DNA of 36,544 nucleotides from contig JAJYFE010000033.1 in assembly GCA_021785435.1 (NCBI GenBank), positions 1 to 36,544 of the forward strand, read 5' to 3'. The position numbers and the translations under genes were made by a program. This stretch comes from Planctomycetota bacterium. Its GTDB lineage: Bacteria; Planctomycetota; Phycisphaerae; WQYP01. A model generated the notes under the pieces. The model was not told where the DNA came from and ran no database searches. It saw nothing but the letters and a program-made list of their open reading frames with translations. Below are positions 16,319-24,593 of this stretch, piece by piece; within the stretch, counting starts at the first letter, position 1, and each line of letters opens with the position of its first letter.

Positions 16319-18325
16319 ATGGCCAGGGGCGGACTTCCAGAAGGCTACGTCGCGGTCGCGGTGGATGCCGCCGGTGCCGGCGGGGTGTCCCTGTGCGCCC
16401 TGGTCCGCCGGCAGCCCGACCCTGTCGGCGGCCAGTTGGTGCTGCTGCGGCGAACGTTTGAGGCCCGCGTCTTCCTGGGCTGCCTGTGCGATCCGGCCGG
16501 CGGCGCGTTGTTGTGGCTGGAACTGTGGGTGCAGGATGTGGATGCCGCGGCCAGTGCTGCCGGCGCCGCGCGGGAGGCCCTGACCAACGCCATCCTGGAT
16601 CAGCGCTGGCAACGCCAATGCGAGGCGTTCGCGGAAATGGGCGGCCCGCGGCTGATTCGCGGACCCTGGGAAACCGAGCCTCCGCCGCCGACTTATATTG
16701 ACGCCGCAACGCTGCAGCCACGCCACGTTGTCGCTTCCGCCGCGTCGCAGCCCTACATACTCTGCCGCGACGACGCCCTGCTGGCCCGGCACGGTCTGCC
16801 CGCCTATAGCAATTCCCTGGTGCGGTACCTCGTTTCACCCGGGCCGGGCGCGGATAGACGCTTCATTCCCCTCACCGCCGGGGCGCCCACCAATGGCGAC
16901 ACGCTGCCGCTGGAACAGGTCACCGGCCAAGACGCCCAACTGCTGCCATTGAATCCGGCCGGCGGCCTGATGATGGTGACCCGGCTCGCCGGATTGTCCG
17001 CGGAGGCGTACATCAATCTGCTGGGCGGGGCGTCGTGGAGCGTGCTGCAGCATGGCCGCACGAGTTTGGACCTCGATTCCGTCGCGACCGCCCTGCACGA
17101 GCAGACGGAAAAAAACGCGGATGGCCGACTGTTCATGGGCCGCCACGGCCGCTGGGGCCGCTTTGTGGAAACGTTGCATCTGAAACTGGGCCTGCTCACG
17201 GGCATGTTCCAGGCGGTCCAGACGTTCACCGGAAAAATCCAGCGGCCGCTGCTGAATCTTTCGCCGGAAAGCTTTCAGATTTCGCTCGGCGAGCCGGGGC
17301 GGGGGCTGCCCTTTTTGTGGACCGCGGCGCCCGTGCTGGCCGACCCCGGCCGGGCCATTCGGCTGACCGTGGAAGGCAGCGACACGCGTTATTATCTGCG
17401 CGGAGGCGCCACGCCGTCCTCGATCTATCAACCCGCGTCGGCGGCGCGGGCGGTGCGGGGCGCCGGCACGCTGCGTATTCGCCGTGTGATGGACGCCGGC
17501 GAGGACGTGATCATCGAAGGCACCTTCGCCACGCAACAACGCCTCGCCCCGTCGCGGCACGATCTGCTATGGTTGCAGATCAACGTCGGCGACCGCGGCG
17601 TCGATCTGTACGCGCATGCCGAGGAAGACTCGGCCTTGGCGGTTGGGGAATGGCGCTTCCGCACCGTGAACCAGCGGTTCGCCCCCGCGGTGGCCAGGCA
17701 GGTGCGGGCGGCCGAGGGCATTCCGCTGGAGCCGAGCGGCTTTGAAATCATCCCGCTGCTGTCGACCCCCTGCGACCTGTACGGTTTGGGCGTGCTAGCC
17801 GTGCGCTGCCTGCTCGTTAACGGTCGCACCACGCTGCCGATGGCCCTCGATGAGACCCTGAGCCTCGCGCGGCAGGCGGCTGCGGACCACAACGGCAAAA
17901 CGCCGCTGCGGGAGCGCCTCCAAGCTATTTTCCGGCGTGATTCCAGATGGCTGGGCGTCTTAGGCCCGCAGCAGTTGGTGGAGGAAACGCTGACGCCAGA
18001 GGAAGCCCTGGACTTGATTCCCGGGGCACTCTGGTGGAGCGTGCTGGAGTTGGTTGTACGGCTGTTTCCGGGAGTGGGACCGGACAGTTACTGCGCTGAT
18101 TTTGGCGACGCCCCCGCCGGAGCCGTGCAAAAGGTTTTTCAGCCCGCTTTGGCGCACCTGGAGCAGTTGCTCGTGCGAACCCGCAGCCTCATCGTGATCG
18201 ACTGGCGGTTCAATCGGGAGATTCATGCGGTTATCCGGCGTTACGCGAGCGGCCTAAGTGCGGTTGCCCCGGCAGCGCCGAAACCGCAGGGTTCCCCGCG
18301 CGACATGGCCGTGGGTAAACGCTGA
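16319..18325 (+). CDS. Large T6SS-cluster protein of unknown function
   Basis: I do not recognise this 668-residue protein. It has no signal peptide or clear membrane helix and looks cytoplasmic. An N-terminal segment GYVAVAVDAAGAGGVSLCALV is followed by beta/alpha stretches with RRTFEARVFLGCLC, and by AREALTNAILDQRWQRQCEAFAEMGG. A central region contains SPESFQISLGEPGRGLPFLW, DTRYYLRGGATPSSIY and HDLLWLQINVGDRGVDLY. A helical C-terminal half has LYGLGVLAVRCLLVNGRTTLPMAL, oddly like the end of kinase-adjacent domains. The frame opens upstream to 16193, but those 42 codons have unlike composition. ATG 16319 follows AGGGGG about 10 bp upstream and is preferred. It lies between the spike module and the lipoprotein, all on one strand. 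Confidence 0.75.
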   Translation: MARGGLPEGYVAVAVDAAGAGGVSLCALVRRQPDPVGGQLVLLRRTFEARVFLGCLCDPAGGALLWLELWVQDVDAAASAAGAAREALTNAILDQRWQRQCEAFAEMGGPRLIRGPWETEPPPPTYIDAATLQPRHVVASAASQPYILCRDDALLARHGLPAYSNSLVRYLVSPGPGADRRFIPLTAGAPTNGDTLPLEQVTGQDAQLLPLNPAGGLMMVTRLAGLSAEAYINLLGGASWSVLQHGRTSLDLDSVATALHEQTEKNADGRLFMGRHGRWGRFVETLHLKLGLLTGMFQAVQTFTGKIQRPLLNLSPESFQISLGEPGRGLPFLWTAAPVLADPGRAIRLTVEGSDTRYYLRGGATPSSIYQPASAARAVRGAGTLRIRRVMDAGEDVIIEGTFATQQRLAPSRHDLLWLQINVGDRGVDLYAHAEEDSALAVGEWRFRTVNQRFAPAVARQVRAAEGIPLEPSGFEIIPLLSTPCDLYGLGVLAVRCLLVNGRTTLPMALDETLSLARQAAADHNGKTPLRERLQAIFRRDSRWLGVLGPQQLVEETLTPEEALDLIPGALWWSVLELVVRLFPGVGPDSYCADFGDAPAGAVQKVFQPALAHLEQLLVRTRSLIVIDWRFNREIHAVIRRYASGLSAVAPAAPKPQGSPRDMAVGKR

Positions 18326-18374
18326 ATCGCGACGCGGCGGAAAAGGGACGCGGGTTCATAACCTCCACCGGCGC

Positions 18375-18404
18375 TTGCCGCATGGAGCGGTGGAACGATA
18401 AAAT
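18375..18404 (+). promoter_or_regulatory. Possible promoter for the lipoprotein gene
   Basis: TTGCCG (18375-18380) and TAAAAT (18399-18404) are 18 bp apart, matching four and five consensus positions, 25 bp before ATG 18430. Support is the consensus match only. Confidence 0.35.
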
Positions 18405-18429
18405 CCGGGAGCTTTCTTAGGGGAAAAAC

Positions 18430-18966
18430 ATGACGGCGATCGCAAAAAAGTGGTTCCGTGATATCGCTGGGCTGTCACTGCTGCTGCTGTTGGGTGGTTG
18501 CTGTTCGCATTCGCCGGGACAATACAACGTCTCAATCGGGATGGGGCCGAGCCTGCGCGGCGATACGGTCATGGTCGACATCGTCGGCGTCAACGACTCG
18601 GAATATGACAAATGGGCCAACTATTCCATGACCCAATACTGGACCGCGGCGGACCCCTTGCGCGCCGATGCGGTAAAATACACGCTGCTTTTCGATGCGA
18701 AATCGGCCACCACGCAGGTCTTCAAGCAAGATAATCCTATTTGGCAAAAATGGCGGCAGGTGCATGCCCGTCGCCTGTTCATATTGGCGAATCTGCCCGG
18801 CGTGTTTGAGGACCAGCCGGGCAATCAGGACCCCCGCCGGGTGATACTGCCTTTGGACCAATGCCGTTGGCGCTTAAGTTGGTTCTCGTCGGTTGATCCC
18901 ATTAAGATCCAGGCCCAATCCAGCGGGCTGGACGTTTTAACGCCGCCGCAGCCCAAGAAGAAATAG
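18430..18966 (+). CDS. Small lipoprotein, TssJ candidate
   Basis: A 178-residue precursor with a lipoprotein signal: basic start (AKKWFRD), hydrophobic LSLLLLLGG and Cys25 (lipobox LLGGC). The mature part is a single small domain beginning with beta-like segments (NVSIGMGPSLRG, TVMVDIVGVN), then EYDKWANYSMTQYW and VKYTLLFDA, with a Pro-rich Lys tail. TssJ is the outer-membrane lipoprotein of T6SS that docks on the TssM periplasmic domain. No other lipoprotein is seen in this cluster, so this is the best candidate. It lacks an obvious TssJ sequence signature, so the assignment rests on location, size and lipobox. Confidence 0.7.
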   Translation: MTAIAKKWFRDIAGLSLLLLLGGCCSHSPGQYNVSIGMGPSLRGDTVMVDIVGVNDSEYDKWANYSMTQYWTAADPLRADAVKYTLLFDAKSATTQVFKQDNPIWQKWRQVHARRLFILANLPGVFEDQPGNQDPRRVILPLDQCRWRLSWFSSVDPIKIQAQSSGLDVLTPPQPKKK

Positions 18967-19067
18967 TTCGTCCAGGTAAGCGCTGAGCCGCTATTACTTG
19001 GACCACGTGGGCCCGCCGGTTATGAACGCGTTGACCGAAATGTCCGTGGGCGGGCCGGAACCGGTAT

Positions 19068-22000
19068 ATGGCGAGGTATGGCAAATTCGAATCCGACCGG
19101 GAATTAGCCCGAACCGGATTCGGGGGGGTGGTCACCCTGCGCGAAGCGGCCACAGGCGCCGCGACCGGTCTGGTGGTGAAGCGTTTCGAGCCGCCTGACT
19201 TAGCCGCCGACCCCGCCCAGGTCCGGCAGCGGATCGCGGAGTTCCTGCATTCCGCGGAATTGCAGAAGCAAATTGCGGCAAAATCACCGTATTGGGCCAA
19301 AATATACCTTTACACCGAGTCAGCGCTGGGGGCGTACTACCTCAGTGATCACGCCGCGCTATCGGTGAAGCGCCTCATCGACGGCCGCGTCCGATTGCGC
19401 CCCGCTGCGATGATGCATATCGCCCGCGGCGTCGTGCAGGGATTGTTGGACCTTCAAGTCACCGCCAAGCGGGCTCACGGCAATCTGAAGCCGTCCAATA
19501 TTTTGATTTCCTCCAACCATCTGTCACGGGCGAAGATCTGGCTGACCGATCCCGCGCCCACCCTCGGTGCCGGCGATGCATCCGCGGCGGCGGATTTGGA
19601 CGCGCTCGGCAAACTGTTTTACGAATTGGCGCAGCGCCGACCGTATAACCGGCTTGAGCGCATCAATCCGAAGGGCGCTCAGTGGAAACGGCTGGGTTCG
19701 TGGGGGTCACGCTGGGGTCGGCTTTGCGCCTATTTGCTGGATCCCGCCGCGGTGGCGCAGGGCCGCACGCTGGAAGGCGCCGCCCAGCACCTGAAGGCCG
19801 TGCGCATTCATCAGAGCCGGCGCGGGGTTCGTACGACGCTGTGGCTGGCGCTGGTCATTTCCCTGGGGCTGCTGGCGTGGCGAAGCGTCGCGCCGACCGC
19901 CTTTATGGACGCAATCCGCGGCGCCCGGCGGGGGGCGCACCATGTGGTGAGGTGGGTGGAGAACGTTATCCGCCCGAAGCCGCACGCCGTGACGCTTTAC
20001 GCCAACGCCTATCGAGGTTGGTTCGGCCATTTTGAACGGAACTTCCCAGCGACGGTCAAGGGCCCGAAACGTGGGCCTCCTGATGCGCTGGTACAGCATC
20101 TGCGCCAAATCTCCGCGGTGCTCAATCCTCTCCGTGGCACGCTGAACCTCAGCGGCATTCTGGGTACCGATGCCAGGCAGCTAAAGCCCGCGCAACGGCA
20201 GCACTACGTACGTACTGGTCACCCCGCGGCGCGGCGGCGGCTCAGGCAGGCGGTTAACGTCCTCGTGCAGGTGGAATCCGACTTGGCCCGAGTGCACCAA
20301 GACCTCTTGGCAGCCGAGAAGACGCTGCGGGAAGAGAAGCTGCCGGATTTCGCCGCGGCGGTGGATACGAGGTTTGCCGGCGCGCTTTCCGCGGACGACA
20401 GTTTCGCGCCGCTCCGTAAGCAGTGGTTTAGCCAGCAGACCCGACGCCTCTTCCAACCGCTTGAGCCAGCCTCGCGCTCCTGGTGGTGGAGCGTGTGGCT
20501 AGACGTGAAAGCGCTGTTCGGCGGACCAAGTGACTACGTGCTGAAAGGTGGAGCCAGCCCGCTGCGGGTTTCCCGCGACTCCGCGGCCACTTGGCCGCAA
20601 AACGTGTTGAAGGCGGACGAAGTCCTGCGCCGGTGGCACGGCTTTAACGCCTTCACCATCCGGGCGCCGCACCTCCGGCAGGTGTTCATGGACGCGGTGG
20701 GGAGGGGCATGGATCGCAATTTCGCCGCCGGCGGGGATTTTGGACAGGAGTCGACACGGGCGAAAGAGGAAATTCAGGCGGCGCAGGCGCTGGCAACCAA
20801 GGTCTCCCAATTTCTAAACGGCGCCGTGCGGACCACGCTTTCGCTCCCGGCCTGGGAGCAAACGCTGCTCGGCCAGTTCAGAGGAAAAGTGGCGACGAGA
20901 CTGGTATCCAGCCTGGTCGCGCCTGGCAACTTTGCGAAACGCCTCGCCACAGCCCGGCAGAAACTCCAGCCCGCCGCGAAAGATACGGACATGCTGGCCC
21001 AACTGCTGGCGCGGGCGCTTCCGCCAAAGGCCCATGGCGGCACGCTGCTGCGCCAGTTCAAAACGACCGCCGCCGCCGAAGCGGCCCAACCATTGGCGGG
21101 CTTGGCCAAACCCAACGGCCGCGATCTCCACGCCGCCCTGGCCGCCGTGCAGGCGCGAATCAAGGTCCTCGCCTCCGCCGAGCAAACGCTCGTTACAACC
21201 TTGACGCGGCACCCCACGGATATCGACTGGAAGGCTCTGGCCGCCGCTCAACCGCCGCCCATCTGTGCGCAGTATTTATCCTGGCTGCGGGGCTATTTTT
21301 ATTTGCGACCGAACCCATACACCAAGATGCAGGCCTGGGTTCGAATCCAGCGGGAGGCGATACGATCGGACCTTTCCCGCATAGCCAATCTGGTCCAGCA
21401 GTTCCCGCCGTCCTGCGCCACGCAACAGAGAACCGTGGAGCAGTGGCTCGCCGCGCACCCGCTCGGGCCGTGTCTGGCGCAGATCGAGGCCATGGCAGCG
21501 CCGATCGTCTTCAACCGCCCGGTTATTGCGGCCCGTCTCAAGAAGTTGTACGCCTGCTATGACGCCCAGCGTCAAAGCGCGGACAACGAACTTCGGTACG
21601 TGATAGCTCTCCTGGCGAGCTGCGAAAAGTGGCAGCGGAGGGCTCAAAAGTGGCTCAATGACGAGATCATCCCCCCGCGGGCACTCCAGTCGATTGACGC
21701 CGCCGTGGTCGCCTGGCAGAGTGGCCTCTGCCGTGTCTTCGGCGCCCAATGGCCGGCAGGTCGTCCCCAGCCCATGCGCAGGACCAGGCCCTTCCGACTC
21801 CTCTGGCCATACGTCGTGAAGCAGACCGTGGCCGCGGCAAAGGCGCAGCACGAAACCCGCCTGGTGGCGTTCTTGCACGAGCAGGAGCTGTGGTCGAAGA
21901 AAGTGGACTCGCTCCGCCGAGATTTGGTTGGCTATGTGGCGAAGTTCCCGGCGGGGCTTCCGGCGGGCACCAAGTCGCCTTGGAACCGGGCGGTGGACGC

Positions 22001-24251
22001 AACGATCCTTGCGCCTGATCGCAGGCTGACTCTGACCCGCGCCTTCGCCCATCTGACGTGGCTCAAACAGCCCGGCTACATGCCGGTGATGCCACGAGGC
22101 TATGCCAACGACTGGAACGGCGAGCGTAGCCAACTGGGCGGCTTGCTGAACAACCTCAATCAGATCCGACGGCTTCTGGACCAAGCCTATCTGTTTGACG
22201 AGAAAACGGCTGACGGCCAGAGCATCCGTAGCCTGTTTAACGCCGTGGACAAACGCTGGCTCAACGATCCGCGGATCAAAGCGATCCGGGCGATCCGGAG
22301 ACGGGCGCCGCCGATCGAACGAGTAACTGAAGAGGTGCAGGAGCTTCGAAGAATAGCGCAGCTATCGCCGGAAGCTTTGGTGGCATTTCGCAACAGCCTG
22401 AGGCGGCCAATTTCGGTGGCAATCAACCGGGCCTTTGGGAAGAGACTGGGGCAATTTCAACCGTTGACTTACGACAAGGCCCTGGACTTGGAAAAGCGGT
22501 TGTTTGACGAACTGTGGCGACAATTCAAAGTCATCAGGCCAAAGGCGCGGCGGAGGGCTTTGAGAGATTGGCTGAAACGGCAGGCGCTGGCCCGGTGGCA
22601 GATGCGCTTCACCGCCGTGCGGGAGGCCGCGGAGATCCCCGGCGCCCTTACAGATGCCAAATTTTTCGGGGTCTCCTTCCACGGCCTTACGAACCTGCAA
22701 GACATCGAGAAACGGTTCCCGTTGCTTAATGCCCGGGCCCGCTACAACGTTTTTCTATACCAGATACTTCTGCCGCAGGCGAAGGCGTGCCTGGCTCGCG
22801 TGCAGACGCTTCTCAAGAAAAAGGCGCTTCTCAAGAAAAATCCTAATGGGGCACAGGCCGTCGCCGAGCTGAACTCGGACCGGGCCTGGGCCAAAAGCAT
22901 GCTCGGTCAGCTCCAGCAGCTTCCGCTGCTGTTGCCGCCGCAACAAGCGGCCCTGAAGCGGCAATTGCAGGCCATCGGGGCGCCGCCGGCGAACGGCACT
23001 GGATTCGGGCAGAGAAAAATCGGGCCCGCTGCCGCCGGCTGGAAAGAGTCCGTCCTACCCCCAGGTGCGCCCGCTGTAGCCCCATCCCTGGCCTTCACCT
23101 CGCCGGATGGCAAATGCCGCTTAAAATTCGTTCTGGTCCACCGCGCGGCCGGGCAGCCCGCATTCTATTTGTGTGCCACCGCGGTATCGGTCCGCGTCTT
23201 TCGCGAACTCATGAAGGCAACCGCGAACGTCAAACACACCTCGCAGGCCCCGGTGTTCAAGGAGCTGCTGCCCCACGTTTGGCGGTCACTGGCGGCGGAC
23301 AGCGAATTCAGCGGCCTGCACACCTGGGCCACCAGCGGCGGGAGGGTCCACACGGCCAAGCGGTGGTTTTACTACAAGTCCACACTGTTTACCCGCTACG
23401 CGCCAGGTTTGGGAGGCGCCCACCTGTCGCTGACATTCGGCGGCCCACCCGACCCCGACGATCCGGTGAATTACCTGCCGCCACAGGCGGCCATCTATGC
23501 GGCGGCGCTCCTGGGCTGCCGGCTGCCGACCGCCGCCGAGTGGGCGGCTGCGTACGACCAATACGTCAAGCCATATCGGCCGCCGGCTCGGAAGCAGAAT
23601 ATCTGGCGACCGCATCTGCGCGGCGCAGCGTGGAAGCGGCAGCGGAAATATGTCCAGGGCTGTCAAGGCGGCGCCCAAGTCCCGCCGCCCTGGCCCGACC
23701 GTGACACGTACGCCCATTTTCCGCCAGGTGGCCGCGTGTCGGCCGCGCGAAGGGCCTGGCTTCGGGCGCTGCCCGATAAAAATTATCGCTGGAACCGGCT
23801 TTGGTTTTGCCCGGTTGGCGACGACAGCCCCCAATGGCACGGTAAAGGTGAATCCCTGCCCGTTCATAACCTGGTTGGCAATATCGGTCAGTACGTCTTC
23901 GACGACTCGGCGGCGGGCCAACACTGGATTCAGCATCCCAAGCAACTCACGCCCGCGGCTGTACAAAAAGTGGTTAAGCAGGAGGGGGCCGCAACCCTGC
24001 GCGAGCTGGGCGGTTCCTGTATCGCCCCCACCGGCAACGGCAAGAACGGCGCGCCACCGCCGCCCACGCAGCCGGTGGCCATTGATTTAACCCACGCCAT
24101 GCGCCATGGTTTTTCCGATGTCGGCTTTCGCCTGGCTTTTTCGATTCCGCCGTCCCAACCGCCGAGCGTGTGGGTGGCGCTGAAAAAAATGGAGCACGCG
24201 TTGAGGCGCCTGCTCAAGGGATTCTGGTATGTGCCAAATTCGGGATTATGA
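19068..24251 (+). CDS. Pseudokinase-transmembrane-FGE-fold giant protein
   Basis: A 1727-residue membrane protein. Residues about 1-240 follow a Ser/Thr kinase layout: RTGFGGVV glycine loop, Lys38 in VVKRF, HGNLKPSN at 137-144 where active kinases have HRDxKPxN, and DPA (161-163) for DFG. The catalytic Asp is Asn139, so it is probably a pseudokinase. One transmembrane helix (about 257-277) leads to about 1050 mostly helical, basic residues, presumably periplasmic. From about 1340 a SUMF1/FGE-like fold follows, with DPVNYLPPQAAIYAAALLGCRLPTAAEW, HNLVGNIGQYVFD, GGSC and GFRLAF. The copper-binding Cys pair near the GFR motif of true FGE enzymes is absent, so a binding role is likelier than catalysis. 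A colinear paralogue without the kinase follows at 24594. Confidence 0.85.
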   Translation: MARYGKFESDRELARTGFGGVVTLREAATGAATGLVVKRFEPPDLAADPAQVRQRIAEFLHSAELQKQIAAKSPYWAKIYLYTESALGAYYLSDHAALSVKRLIDGRVRLRPAAMMHIARGVVQGLLDLQVTAKRAHGNLKPSNILISSNHLSRAKIWLTDPAPTLGAGDASAAADLDALGKLFYELAQRRPYNRLERINPKGAQWKRLGSWGSRWGRLCAYLLDPAAVAQGRTLEGAAQHLKAVRIHQSRRGVRTTLWLALVISLGLLAWRSVAPTAFMDAIRGARRGAHHVVRWVENVIRPKPHAVTLYANAYRGWFGHFERNFPATVKGPKRGPPDALVQHLRQISAVLNPLRGTLNLSGILGTDARQLKPAQRQHYVRTGHPAARRRLRQAVNVLVQVESDLARVHQDLLAAEKTLREEKLPDFAAAVDTRFAGALSADDSFAPLRKQWFSQQTRRLFQPLEPASRSWWWSVWLDVKALFGGPSDYVLKGGASPLRVSRDSAATWPQNVLKADEVLRRWHGFNAFTIRAPHLRQVFMDAVGRGMDRNFAAGGDFGQESTRAKEEIQAAQALATKVSQFLNGAVRTTLSLPAWEQTLLGQFRGKVATRLVSSLVAPGNFAKRLATARQKLQPAAKDTDMLAQLLARALPPKAHGGTLLRQFKTTAAAEAAQPLAGLAKPNGRDLHAALAAVQARIKVLASAEQTLVTTLTRHPTDIDWKALAAAQPPPICAQYLSWLRGYFYLRPNPYTKMQAWVRIQREAIRSDLSRIANLVQQFPPSCATQQRTVEQWLAAHPLGPCLAQIEAMAAPIVFNRPVIAARLKKLYACYDAQRQSADNELRYVIALLASCEKWQRRAQKWLNDEIIPPRALQSIDAAVVAWQSGLCRVFGAQWPAGRPQPMRRTRPFRLLWPYVVKQTVAAAKAQHETRLVAFLHEQELWSKKVDSLRRDLVGYVAKFPAGLPAGTKSPWNRAVDATILAPDRRLTLTRAFAHLTWLKQPGYMPVMPRGYANDWNGERSQLGGLLNNLNQIRRLLDQAYLFDEKTADGQSIRSLFNAVDKRWLNDPRIKAIRAIRRRAPPIERVTEEVQELRRIAQLSPEALVAFRNSLRRPISVAINRAFGKRLGQFQPLTYDKALDLEKRLFDELWRQFKVIRPKARRRALRDWLKRQALARWQMRFTAVREAAEIPGALTDAKFFGVSFHGLTNLQDIEKRFPLLNARARYNVFLYQILLPQAKACLARVQTLLKKKALLKKNPNGAQAVAELNSDRAWAKSMLGQLQQLPLLLPPQQAALKRQLQAIGAPPANGTGFGQRKIGPAAAGWKESVLPPGAPAVAPSLAFTSPDGKCRLKFVLVHRAAGQPAFYLCATAVSVRVFRELMKATANVKHTSQAPVFKELLPHVWRSLAADSEFSGLHTWATSGGRVHTAKRWFYYKSTLFTRYAPGLGGAHLSLTFGGPPDPDDPVNYLPPQAAIYAAALLGCRLPTAAEWAAAYDQYVKPYRPPARKQNIWRPHLRGAAWKRQRKYVQGCQGGAQVPPPWPDRDTYAHFPPGGRVSAARRAWLRALPDKNYRWNRLWFCPVGDDSPQWHGKGESLPVHNLVGNIGQYVFDDSAAGQHWIQHPKQLTPAAVQKVVKQEGAATLRELGGSCIAPTGNGKNGAPPPPTQPVAIDLTHAMRHGFSDVGFRLAFSIPPSQPPSVWVALKKMEHALRRLLKGFWYVPNSGL
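21036..21302 (+). repeat. 267-bp near-identical tract, copy 1
   Basis: This tract within the pseudokinase-FGE gene matches 25320-25586 in the paralogue without gaps, with about 9 mismatches by hand alignment. Sequence on both sides is far more divergent. It encodes about residues 657-745. Recent gene conversion is the simplest explanation. Confidence 0.85.
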
Positions 24252-24273
24252 TTCTGATCGAGCGATCATAATC
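24244..24273 (+). terminator. Hairpin overlapping the stop of the pseudokinase-FGE gene
   Basis: GATTATGAT (24244-24252) and ATCATAATC (24265-24273) form a perfect 9-bp stem over a 12-nt loop; an alternative inner pairing TGATC/GATCA also exists. It spans the TGA at 24249-24251. No T-run follows, so it is a probable terminator or mRNA 3' end stabiliser. Confidence 0.5.
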
Positions 24274-24593
24274 CGGAGCAGGATCAGGACTGTGAGTGTG
24301 AGTAGTTAGCGCCCCCGTAACTGCCGCGCATCGTGCGCCGAAGTTGCGGCCGCGATGTCGATCTTCTAAAGGCTAAATGCTTCCAGCGAAGCCGGCTTAG
24401 GAGTAGGAGATTGACACGTGCGATGTTGTAACGGTTTGGCCGCGGACGTATACTCCGCGTGATGCCGCACGCCGCAGACGAACCCGGGTCCGGGTTGGCG
24501 GCGCTGCACCACTCGCGGCGGCCAGAGATAGTTTGTTTCGATGCGGATTGCCCGGGGGCGGACTGTGACTTCCTTGCGCGGGAGATGACAGCT
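24252..24593. other. Intergenic region with promoter and long leader
   Basis: No gene is visible. The region carries the end of the stop-codon hairpin, an isolated TTGACA at 24411-24416 and the promoter candidate at 24426-24454. The frame of the next gene is open back to 24459, but the promoter would place transcription start near 24461. Those extra 45 codons also look non-coding, so 24461-24593 is probably a 5' leader. Confidence 0.55.
24426..24454 (+). promoter_or_regulatory. Promoter of FGE/sigma/kinase operon
   Basis: TTGTAA (24426-24431) and TATACT (24449-24454) are 17 bp apart. The upstream box is part of TGTAAC followed by GGCCGCGG, which recurs as TGTAAC...GCCGCGG before hcp at 31473. 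It can therefore be read as a sigma70 promoter or as an alternative-sigma element. The expected leader is about 130 nt before ATG 24594. Confidence 0.5.

Noticed and set aside
19068-19800. Active Ser/Thr kinase in the giant protein
   Set aside because: The catalytic-loop Asp is replaced by Asn (HGN) and DFG reads DPA, so a pseudokinase is more likely.
23092-24200. Functional formylglycine-generating enzyme
   Set aside because: The fold motifs are present but the catalytic Cys pair near the GFR motif is missing, and no sulfatase gene is nearby.
24459-24593. Upstream extension of the second FGE-fold protein to GTG 24459
   Set aside because: A promoter ends at 24454, leaving no leader. The 45 residues look non-coding, and a better Shine-Dalgarno precedes ATG 24594.
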